Source of the DNA: CAZVFX01 sp964626565
Lineage (GTDB): Bacteria; Myxococcota_A; UBA9042; CAIXZC01
Reading direction: 5' to 3'
Length of the DNA stretch: 5,271 bases
Assembly (NCBI GenBank): GCA_964626565.1
Contig: CAZVFX010000248.1
Location: 1-5,271, forward strand
The notes below the pieces were generated by a model, which saw only the letters and a program-made list of their open reading frames with translations, had not been told where the DNA came from and made no database searches. Both the position numbers and the translations under genes were made by a program. The stretch's first letter is position 1, and each line of letters starts with the position of its first letter. This document shows positions 1 to 5,271 of the stretch, piece after piece.

Positions 1-643
1 CTGACACAGTCTTGGGCTTGGGCTTGGGCTTGGGCTTGGGCTTGGGCTTGGGCTTCGGCTTCGGCTTCGGCTTCGGCTTCGGCGGCGGCTTCTTGGCCAC
101 AGGTTTCAGCGGCTTCACCTCGGCCATGGCAGGTTCCACCTTCTCCGGCACGGATGCAGGGTCGGCTACGGGTCTCCTCACCGGCGGCTTTCGCTTTTCG
201 TTGAGAATACTGGCCACGCAGTCGGTGATTCGCTGAAAGCACTTACGGCAGAAGTGCTGCCAGGTCTTCGTTTCCTCCAGATTCTCCACGATGTCGAAGG
301 CGATTCTGACAACGTTGGCATTGCTGTAGCCGGTCTTCAACACCACCTCGGCCCGTTCGATTTCGGAGAGTCTGAATTCTTCTGCCTCCCCGTCCCGATT
401 GTACATGCCGAACACATCTCGGACGTCCTTTTTCCCGCAGCGGTCGCAATCAAAAACCACTCTCCTCATGACTGAATCTCCTATGCCACCTTCGTTGTAG
501 TACTCTGGAGGACTGACTCCTTTGGCGTCGAAGAACCGCCAGAACTCATGGCACATGTATGGTTCTTCACAGTTGTGCATACAGGCAACGACATACCTGT
601 AGATCTTTTTCTGGCAGAGTATTTTATCAAGCGGCTTGCCCAT
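1..643 (-). CDS. Cys-rich zinc-ribbon-like protein with (Pro-Lys)12 rod, partial (3' end off left edge)
   Basis: I do not recognise this family. The minus-strand frame is open from ATG at 643-641 to the left edge, giving 214 visible codons. Residues 1-58 hold Cys10, Cys21, Cys25 and Cys31 with nearby His23 and His32, plus aromatic stretches (HEFWRFF, PPEYYNE). Residues 59-150 hold a CxxC pair at 66/69 (CDRC) and another at 132/135 (CRKC), the spacing of a zinc ribbon with a helical insertion. From about residue 150 it becomes Pro/Lys/Ala-rich and ends in an exact (Pro-Lys)12 run at residues 188-211. There is no signal peptide or membrane segment, so it is probably cytoplasmic. Metal binding is inferred from the Cys pairs; Lys-Pro runs occur in TonB-type rods and H1-like nucleic-acid-binding tails, but neither role is shown here. 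A GGGAG lies 10 bases before the 643 start. An internal Met59 (469) has an even better ribosome-binding site, so a 5'-shorter protein is possible. It is transcribed divergently from the lipoprotein gene. Confidence 0.72.
   Translation of the reverse strand, partial: MGKPLDKILCQKKIYRYVVACMHNCEEPYMCHEFWRFFDAKGVSPPEYYNEGGIGDSVMRRVVFDCDRCGKKDVRDVFGMYNRDGEAEEFRLSEIERAEVVLKTGYSNANVVRIAFDIVENLEETKTWQHFCRKCFQRITDCVASILNEKRKPPVRRPVADPASVPEKVEPAMAEVKPLKPVAKKPPPKPKPKPKPKPKPKPKPKPKPKPKTVS
11..82. repeat. Hexanucleotide microsatellite, CTTGGG x7 then CTTCGG x5
   Basis: Twelve uninterrupted 6-base units occupy 72 bases: seven CTTGGG (11-52) followed by five CTTCGG (53-82). Read on the minus strand they encode alternating Pro and Lys in the left-hand gene. 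Because the unit is two codons long, slippage would change the length of the Pro-Lys rod without breaking the frame. The CTTGGG part also gives seven GGG tracts separated by CTT on the plus strand, a candidate G-quadruplex on the template strand of the gene. The clean switch from CCC to CCG proline codons suggests two successive expansions. Confidence 0.95.
470..483 (-). promoter_or_regulatory. Internal ribosome-binding site for alternative start Met59 of the left-hand gene
   Basis: TAGGAG (483 to 478 on the minus strand) lies 8 bases before an in-frame ATG at 469-467. This is a better Shine-Dalgarno match than the one before the 643 start. Either translation begins here and 470-643 is leader, or two forms are made. 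I favour the longer form because residues 1-58 look like real protein (clustered Cys, aromatic residues), but the point is open. Confidence 0.4.
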
Positions 644-683
644 TCAAACGGCACTCCCAAAGCGACGCCCCGACCCTGCTGAT

Positions 684-712
684 AGGGTAGGAGATAAGAT
701 CTCGTAAGTCAA
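684..712 (-). promoter_or_regulatory. Candidate promoter for the left-hand minus-strand gene
   Basis: On the minus strand TTGACT (712-707) is followed after 17 bases by TACCCT (689-684), a good -35 with a poor -10. Transcription would start near 677, leaving a leader of about 34 bases before the ATG at 643. A small inverted repeat, GAGAT-AAG-ATCTC (691-703), lies in the spacer, where a repressor site could sit; it is short enough to be chance. This is based on consensus matching only. Confidence 0.3.
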
Positions 713-746
713 CAGGTGTAGCTCACCCTTTTTTAACACAAAAGCA

Positions 747-777
747 TTGACCCGGGCATGGCGGTTTATGGTATACT
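747..777 (+). promoter_or_regulatory. Sigma-70-type extended -10 promoter for the lipoprotein-deoC-protease genes
   Basis: TTGACC (747-752) and TATACT (772-777) each differ from consensus by one base. The spacer is 19 bases, longer than the ideal 17, but a TG one base upstream of the -10 (769-770) makes it an extended -10 element, which tolerates a poor spacer. Transcription should begin near 784. That leaves only about 16 bases before the ATG at 800 but about 46 bases before the GTG at 830, which supports the GTG start of the next gene. Confidence 0.6.
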
Positions 778-819
778 CTGATAACTTTCGCAGGTTGACA
801 TGGCGAAAGCCCAGTTGGT

Positions 820-832
820 GGAGGGAAACGTG
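820..832 (+). promoter_or_regulatory. Ribosome-binding site and GTG start of the lipoprotein gene
   Basis: GGAGGG at 820-825 lies 4 bases before GTG (830-832). The upstream in-frame ATG at 800 has only a weak AGG before it (792-794). Starting at GTG gives a normal-length lipoprotein signal peptide with Lys2 and Arg10 ahead of the hydrophobic core, whereas ATG would add ten mostly polar residues. Confidence 0.5.
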
Positions 833-1591
833 AAAGATCTGGTAACCTTGTTTGCCCGCGCGATCGGCATCGCAGTTGTTGTCGGCGCTTTTTTTACGAC
901 AGCCTGTGAAGAGCCGCTGCCGAAGGAAGACGACCCGGAATGTAATTGTGAAGCCGGGTTCACCTGCCAGGACGGCGTCTGCGTAGAGGATTCCGCAGAC
1001 ACCGGGGTCGCCGGGAACGACGCGGTTGGCGACGTTGTGGATGCGCCGGAAGATGTCGCCGACGAGCCACCGCCGGAGGAGGACATTTTTGAGCCGGAAC
1101 CGGACAACTATCCGCCGGCTCCCTGGGGGATGGGTCCCGGGTCGATCATCAAGAACCACGTGTTCCGCGACCCGGCCAATGATGTCTCGGTGAAGCTGTC
1201 CCAGCTCTACAACCCCAAGGGCAGCAAGGAAAAAACCGTGCTCATCATCAACGCGTCTGCAGGCTGGTGCTCGGCCTGCAAGCTCGAAGCCAAGGAGCTG
1301 AAGAAGACTTATGCCGAATACGGTCCCCAGGGGCTGGAGATCTGGTTCACACTGTTCCAGGATTTCACCGGAGAAGATGCGACGGATGAGTTCTGGGAAG
1401 CCTGGATGAACCTCATTGAGCCGAACTACCCCACCCTTCTGGACACCGCGTTCGAACTGGGCCCCTACTTCAACGTGGATGCCACCCCGATGAACATGGT
1501 GGTGGATCTGGAAACCATGGAAATCGTGTACCTGCAGACCGGCTTCGATGAAGTCGGGGTGACAAACCAGATCGTCCAGTACCTCAAATAG
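830..1591 (+). CDS. Thioredoxin-fold (TlpA/redoxin-like) exported lipoprotein
   Basis: Likely a membrane-anchored thiol-disulfide protein of the periplasm or outer membrane. From the GTG start it has 253 residues. Residues 1-25 form a signal peptide (MKDLVTLFARA, then a hydrophobic run) ending in TTA before Cys26, the presumed lipidated Cys. Thr at -3 of the lipobox is unusual (Leu is typical), so lipidation is likely but not certain. Glu27 at +2 favours outer-membrane sorting under the E. coli rule. A four-Cys cluster follows at 38, 40, 46 and 51 (CNC...C...C), then an acidic Asp/Glu/Pro linker to about residue 93. The thioredoxin domain begins near residue 100: W146-C147-S-A-C150 is the redox CxxC motif, and Thr219-Pro220 fits the cis-Pro loop opposite it. 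Substrate and direction (reductase or oxidase) cannot be told. The stop is 19 bases before deoC, suggesting co-transcription. An alternative start is ATG at 800. Confidence 0.82.
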   Translation: MKDLVTLFARAIGIAVVVGAFFTTACEEPLPKEDDPECNCEAGFTCQDGVCVEDSADTGVAGNDAVGDVVDAPEDVADEPPPEEDIFEPEPDNYPPAPWGMGPGSIIKNHVFRDPANDVSVKLSQLYNPKGSKEKTVLIINASAGWCSACKLEAKELKKTYAEYGPQGLEIWFTLFQDFTGEDATDEFWEAWMNLIEPNYPTLLDTAFELGPYFNVDATPMNMVVDLETMEIVYLQTGFDEVGVTNQIVQYLK

Positions 1592-1610
1592 AGCTCCGGG
1601 CCGGGAACAA

Positions 1611-2489
1611 ATGAACCAGAACGAAATAGACAATATTGTCGAGGCCATCGCAGCCCGTGTCCGGGAGCGGCTGGCGGGCGCTGATTGCTCCTGCTCCGCC
1701 GATTCGGCGGCCTGTGCGGCGTGCGGCCAGTGTGCGTCGAAGCGAGAATCGGACACCCGGGACATCATCTCCATGGGCGCAGTGCGGGTGGCCACCGGCC
1801 CTCGCGTCGGGGAAGTGCCGGCAGACCTCGCCCGCTACATAGACCACACGCTTCTGAAGCCGGAAGCCACCAAGGAACAGCTCCGCGAGCTGTGCGAAGA
1901 AGCGCGGAAGTACTCGTTCCGCACCGTGTGCGTGAACTCCTCCAACGTCCGCTTCTGCAAGAGCCTGCTGACCGGCTCCACCGTCAAAGTGATCGCGGTT
2001 GTAGGTTTCCCCCTGGGAGCCATGAGCACCGGGGCCAAGGCCTACGAGGCCCGGGAAGCGATTCGCGACGGTGCGGAAGAGATCGACATGGTGCTCAACA
2101 TCGGCGACCTGAAATCGGGCAACTTCTCCCTGGTGGAAGAAGACATCAGGAAAGTGGTTGAAGCGAGCCGCCCCAAGCCGGTCAAGGTGATTCTGGAAAC
2201 AGGCCAGCTCGACTACAACGAGAAGGTGGTGGCCTGCACGTTGGCAAAGGCCGCGGGCGCACACTTCGTCAAGACTTCCACCGGATTTGGGCCCGGGGGG
2301 GCCACCGCGGAGGATGTGACACTTATGAAGGGGATCGTGGGCGGCGACATGGAGGTCAAGGCCTCCGGCGGCATCCGCAGCCGGGAAGATGCCCTGCGCA
2401 TGATTCAGGCCGGCGCAACCCGCGTGGGCGCCAGCGCGTCCATCGCCATCGTGGTCGGCAAGAAAGCGACGGGGTCAGACAAGTATTAG
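1611..2489 (+). CDS. deoC: Deoxyribose-phosphate aldolase with N-terminal amphipathic helix and Cys-rich linker
   Basis: Class I aldolase that reversibly splits 2-deoxyribose 5-phosphate into glyceraldehyde 3-phosphate and acetaldehyde, in deoxynucleoside breakdown. The catalytic barrel spans about residues 70-285, the usual size of the short bacterial enzymes. It opens with YIDHTLLKPEAT and carries EIDMVLNIG (Asp159), the Schiff-base lysine in FVKTSTGF (Lys221), the second lysine in VKASGGIR (Lys250) and a terminal GASASIAIV. These match E. coli Asp102, Lys167 and Lys201. The protein is 292 residues because of about 70 extra N-terminal residues. Residues 2-21 predict an amphipathic helix (Ile6, Ile9, Val10, Ile13, Val17 and Leu21 on one side). 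Cysteines follow at 26, 28, 35, 38 and 41 (CxC, then CxxCxxC), then a Gly/Ala/Val linker. The ribosome-binding site is weak (GGGA, 1603-1606), as is common inside operons. Met55 is a possible later start but has no Shine-Dalgarno sequence. The enzyme call is secure; the role of the extension is unknown. Confidence 0.95.
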   Translation: MNQNEIDNIVEAIAARVRERLAGADCSCSADSAACAACGQCASKRESDTRDIISMGAVRVATGPRVGEVPADLARYIDHTLLKPEATKEQLRELCEEARKYSFRTVCVNSSNVRFCKSLLTGSTVKVIAVVGFPLGAMSTGAKAYEAREAIRDGAEEIDMVLNIGDLKSGNFSLVEEDIRKVVEASRPKPVKVILETGQLDYNEKVVACTLAKAAGAHFVKTSTGFGPGGATAEDVTLMKGIVGGDMEVKASGGIRSREDALRMIQAGATRVGASASIAIVVGKKATGSDKY

Positions 2490-2530
2490 GGCTTGGGGCT
2501 TGGGGCTAGGGAAGGGCTTGGGGCTTGAGG
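2489..2530 (+). repeat. G-rich GGGCTT-type repeat containing the protease ribosome-binding region; G-quadruplex candidate
   Basis: Between deoC and the protease gene, six runs of three or four G (2489-2491, 2495-2498, 2502-2505, 2509-2511, 2514-2516, 2520-2523) are separated by loops of 3, 3, 3, 2 and 3 bases (CTT, CTT, CTA, AA, CTT), followed by CTTGAGG. This meets the usual pattern for an intramolecular G-quadruplex on the coding strand and in the mRNA. The deoC stop overlaps its left end, the presumed Shine-Dalgarno (GAAGGG, 2511-2516) lies inside it, and its last unit contains the TTG start (2525). Confidence 0.85.
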
Positions 2531-5271
2531 AACGTCTACGCTACCTGCCGGTTGCTGCTCACACTTATGACACTGCTGATTGCAACGTCGGCGCAGGCTG
2601 ATGGGCCTTTTCGGGCTACCATCTCTCCAACAGTCGAGATACTTCGGGTTGCGGCGGATGCGCCGGGGTCACCGGTGCGGCCGGGCCTGGCCAACACGAA
2701 GGGGTTTGCCGGCAGCATCCGTTTCTCACGTCCTCTCGCCGAAGCAGACGTATCAGAACTGGAGAAACTCGGCGTCGCTTTCTTCTCCGACCCCGGCGGA
2801 CGGCCGGTGCGGATCGGAACGATCTACCCAGCCCGCATTTCCTGGGATGCGCTGGGCACTCTCGCATCGTCTCCCATGGTCCGGCAGGTGGACTCAGATG
2901 CCCTCTATCCGGTGCTCACTCCCCTCAACGAAACGCTCCCCCAGGCGGGCGCCACTGCGTTGTGGGGCCACCTCTACAGTCTGGTGGATGAGGAGCCGGG
3001 AGAAGGGGTAAAAATCGCACTCATCGATGCCGGCATCGACGTATTTCACCCCGCCTTCTTTCGTGCCGACGGCGGCTATTTCGACTGGCTTGATGTCGAT
3101 GAAGACGGCAAGCTGACGTTCGGCGTAGACGCCTGCGATCTGGACCGGGACGGCTCGCCGTCGCAGGGCGAGATTCTGAGCTTCTTCCCCGGAATGTCCG
3201 GCGCTGCGGCCCCCGCCCCGGAGCAATTCGTCGCGGATCTGGACTGGATCTTCGCCGACGCTAACGGCAACGGTGTGCGGGATGCCGGACCCGCGGCCGG
3301 GTTTACCGACGCTGACCCTGGTTTTGGAGAACCCCTTTTCCTGTTGGACGACGTCAATCGCAACGGAATCGCGGACCCGCGGGAGAAGCTCATCGCTCTG
3401 AACAGCTCCAAGATCGGTACTGCATTCGTCAAAGGGAAGGAGTATGTCGCGGGTGAGAATCTCTCCGCACTCGACCCTTCCATCTTCTCCGTCGGCGGGG
3501 CCGTGTCGGGTCCGGCTCACGGCACCGGGTCAGCAGGCATTGTGGTCGGGAACACACCCCATCTCAGCCGGTTTGCCGGCATGGCCCCGGGGGCAGAACT
3601 CTACCCCATCGATTTCCTTGCGGACTGGGACTCCCTCAATTTCTCGTACATGCTCAAGTTCAATTGGGCCAGGTCCAAGGGGGTGGACGTCCTGTTGGTG
3701 CAGACCGGCAGTTGGGGCGACAACTTCATGGACGGCTCAAGCAATATGGCCCGCGCCCTGGATGAACTCCACCTTCAAGACGGAATCCTGGCCGTGGCGC
3801 CGGCGGGCAACCTGGCCGGGGCAGGCAAGCATATGCTCCACTCCTTTCCCCCCGGTGCGGAAATCCTCGGCGTGGACCTGCCCGAGACGTGGCCCGGTGG
3901 CGGTAGCACATTCAACACCGGCAACTTGGGCCTTTCCCTTTATTGGTACGGTGGTCAGGGCGACCTCGAGGTCACCCTGACCATGCCCGGCAGCGACCCG
4001 GTTAAGTTGCCCGAGTCTAGCGACGGTACGATTCAACTGGGCGGCAACGTCGTGATGACGGTGGCGACCTCCACTTCCGACACGGGGCTGGTGTTCAAGC
4101 ACTGCCTGGCCTGGCACGGGTCCAACATGCCTCTGCCCGCCGGCTCCTGGGACTTTGAAATCAACAACAAGACGGGCAACTCCGTGGAAGTCCACGGCTT
4201 TCTCAACGACTGGATTTCAGGGTGGAAGCGGTCGGTGACTTTTGACCAGTGGGAAGAGGACGAATCCACTCTCTGCCACCCGGGGGTCGCCGATTACGCG
4301 CTCACCGTCGGTGCGTACAACGGAAATCCCTCTTCTGCAGGGTCCCTCAGGCCTTTTTCCGGCCGCGGTCCGAGAATCGATGGGACGTTAGGCATCGAAC
4401 TGGCCGGCCCCGACGACCCTTACGTCCCCAAACCCGGCTGGTCCACCTTCTTCGACGGGCAGGAAACCTATGCTGCGGGAGGCTACGGGATATTCACCGG
4501 GACATCGGCGTCTACGCCCCACGGGGCGGGAGCCGCGGTCCTGCTCAAGCAGTTGAACCCGGATGCGACCGCCCAGGACCTGCTGGACGCCCTGGTCTCG
4601 GGCGCAGCGGGCGAGCCTTCCATGGGCACGCTGCCAAACGTTTCCTGGGGGTGGGGAAAGCTGAACGTCTATGCCGCCGCGACCGGGGGCCCACCGCTTC
4701 CAAACGAAGCGCCTGCGGCCAAGGCCGCGCTGACGGAGCGACAGGGGCTCACCGTCTTCCTCGACGGAGCCGACTCCACCGACCCGGAAGGAGAGGCGCT
4801 CCGTTATCGCTGGGACTTTGACTATGACGGCGAATTCGACACCCCGTGGGGCGACGCCCCGCTCACTCAGACAACATTCGATGGACCGGGGCAGATTACA
4901 TCCAAGTTGCGGGTGATGGATGAACGGGGAGCCTTTGCCGAGGCCTTGCTGAGCTATGAGGTACTTGACGATTGGGTGGCTCCCCCGGAGGTGACTGTTG
5001 AGCCGGCCCCGCCCGACTCAACCGCGGATGTCTCAACCGTTGATGCGGCTGGGGAAACGACATGGGAGATCGTTGCAGTTGATACGGCCTCACTCGTCGA
5101 GACAGAGCCGCCGCCGCCCCCCGGCAAGAAAGGCGGCGGGTGCGCTTTTTCGAGGGGCACCGACGCTCCCGCGGCGAGTGGCTTTTGTTGCTTCCTCCTA
5201 CTGTTCTTTGGGTTTAAGCTATTGCAAAGCCGCAAGCGGGCGGTTAAACTTGAGAGCCTGAGTGTACGAAC
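2525..5271 (+). CDS. Secreted subtilisin-family (S8) serine protease with calcium-loop insertion, PKD domain and C-terminal sorting signal, partial
   Basis: An exported endopeptidase; 915 codons are visible and the frame is open at the right edge. I start it at TTG 2525: an in-frame stop lies at 2507-2509, and this start gives a signal peptide with Arg2 and Arg9, a Leu-rich core and SAQA before Asp26. The first ATG (2567) would leave only ten or so residues of it. Residues about 27-145 resemble an I9-type inhibitory prodomain. Catalytic residues are Asp168 (ALIDAGID), His332 (AHGTGSAG), oxyanion Asn429 (APAGN) and Ser661 (GTSASTP). The Asp-His interval is 164 residues (32 in subtilisin BPN') and holds four DxDxDG/DxNxNG loops. 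The Asn-Ser interval is 232 (66 in BPN') and includes a beta-rich segment (about 440-565), as in CspA-like subtilases. A PKD-like domain (about 725-812) precedes an acidic/Pro-rich linker. The tail is GGGC (Cys873), a short hydrophobic stretch (887-897) and RKR (903-905), like MYXO-CTERM. It lies 35 bases after deoC. Substrate unknown. Confidence 0.9.
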   Translation, partial: MRNVYATCRLLLTLMTLLIATSAQADGPFRATISPTVEILRVAADAPGSPVRPGLANTKGFAGSIRFSRPLAEADVSELEKLGVAFFSDPGGRPVRIGTIYPARISWDALGTLASSPMVRQVDSDALYPVLTPLNETLPQAGATALWGHLYSLVDEEPGEGVKIALIDAGIDVFHPAFFRADGGYFDWLDVDEDGKLTFGVDACDLDRDGSPSQGEILSFFPGMSGAAAPAPEQFVADLDWIFADANGNGVRDAGPAAGFTDADPGFGEPLFLLDDVNRNGIADPREKLIALNSSKIGTAFVKGKEYVAGENLSALDPSIFSVGGAVSGPAHGTGSAGIVVGNTPHLSRFAGMAPGAELYPIDFLADWDSLNFSYMLKFNWARSKGVDVLLVQTGSWGDNFMDGSSNMARALDELHLQDGILAVAPAGNLAGAGKHMLHSFPPGAEILGVDLPETWPGGGSTFNTGNLGLSLYWYGGQGDLEVTLTMPGSDPVKLPESSDGTIQLGGNVVMTVATSTSDTGLVFKHCLAWHGSNMPLPAGSWDFEINNKTGNSVEVHGFLNDWISGWKRSVTFDQWEEDESTLCHPGVADYALTVGAYNGNPSSAGSLRPFSGRGPRIDGTLGIELAGPDDPYVPKPGWSTFFDGQETYAAGGYGIFTGTSASTPHGAGAAVLLKQLNPDATAQDLLDALVSGAAGEPSMGTLPNVSWGWGKLNVYAAATGGPPLPNEAPAAKAALTERQGLTVFLDGADSTDPEGEALRYRWDFDYDGEFDTPWGDAPLTQTTFDGPGQITSKLRVMDERGAFAEALLSYEVLDDWVAPPEVTVEPAPPDSTADVSTVDAAGETTWEIVAVDTASLVETEPPPPPGKKGGGCAFSRGTDAPAASGFCCFLLLFFGFKLLQSRKRAVKLESLSVR

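Noticed and set aside
12..236. Plus-strand ORF of Gly-Leu and Gly-Phe repeats
   Set aside because: It is the antisense reading of the Pro-Lys hexanucleotide repeat; the minus-strand frame is longer, open to the edge and has protein-like Cys motifs.
715..734. Terminator-like hairpin GGTG-TAGCT-CACC followed by a C and six T
   Set aside because: The stem is only 4 base pairs and no plus-strand gene ends upstream, so it has nothing obvious to terminate.
1629..1640. Perfect 12-base palindrome GACAATATTGTC in codons 7-10 of deoC, a possible operator
   Set aside because: About one such palindrome is expected by chance in a window this size (roughly 5260/4096), it lies inside coding sequence, and no second copy was found.
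644..1795. 383-codon minus-strand ORF
   Set aside because: It lies opposite the thioredoxin-like gene and the start of deoC, both of which have clear motifs; long antisense frames are common in GC-rich DNA.
2492..2524. Rho-independent terminator between deoC and the protease
   Set aside because: The region is G-rich on one strand with no inverted repeat and no T-run.
3444..3980. Plus-strand ORF in another frame within the protease, and similar ones at 2580-3011 and 4249-4821
   Set aside because: They overlap the protease frame, which has all the subtilase catalytic motifs and no stop; their translations are Arg/Pro/Ser-rich shadows.
830..5271. Defence, toxin-antitoxin or phage-like system in the plus-strand genes
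   Set aside because: None of the genes carries nuclease, toxin, integrase or structural phage motifs; all three match ordinary enzyme or envelope families.

Overview
The window is a GC-rich (about 60% by eye), gene-dense bacterial segment with four protein-coding genes and no RNA genes, insertion sequences or CRISPR arrays that I can see. The likely source is a Myxococcota/deltaproteobacterial-type Gram-negative. This rests on an exported lipoprotein with a short Cys-rich motif and a long Asp/Glu/Pro linker, and on a large secreted subtilase that ends in a Gly-Gly-Gly-Cys / short hydrophobic / Arg-Lys-Arg tail resembling the MYXO-CTERM class of sorting signals. The taxonomic guess is inference; no marker gene is present.

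Layout. Positions 1-643 (minus strand) hold the 5' part of an unrecognised Cys-rich, zinc-ribbon-like protein. Its C-terminal side becomes a (Pro-Lys)12 rod encoded by a hexanucleotide repeat, and the gene runs off the left edge. Positions 644-829 are a divergent control region with a good extended -10 promoter reading right and a weaker candidate promoter reading left. On the plus strand follow a thioredoxin-fold lipoprotein (830-1591), deoxyribose-phosphate aldolase deoC (1611-2489) and a subtilisin-family (S8) protease (2525 to beyond 5271). The gaps between these three are 19 and 35 bases and I see no terminator in either, so they probably share a transcript from the promoter at 747-777.

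The protease reading frame is open from a TTG start to the right edge (915 codons). It has an apparent signal peptide, an I9-like prodomain, the Asp/His/Asn/Ser subtilase residues, two large insertions (one carrying EF-hand-like calcium loops), a PKD-like domain and the C-terminal anchor/sorting segment. The lipoprotein and the protease should act in the envelope or outside the cell. DeoC should act in the cytoplasm, but it carries a 70-residue N-terminal extension made of an amphipathic helix and a Cys-rich linker. That arrangement resembles the encapsulation peptides of bacterial microcompartment enzymes. No shell gene is visible here.

Most unusual points: the DeoC extension; the calcium-loop insertion in the protease; a six-tract G-rich repeat that contains the protease ribosome-binding region and reaches its start codon; the same GGGCTT-type repeat in the left-hand gene; and two plausible starts for that left-hand gene. 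I found no convincing new multi-gene system, but the DeoC extension deserves a search of the flanking genome.
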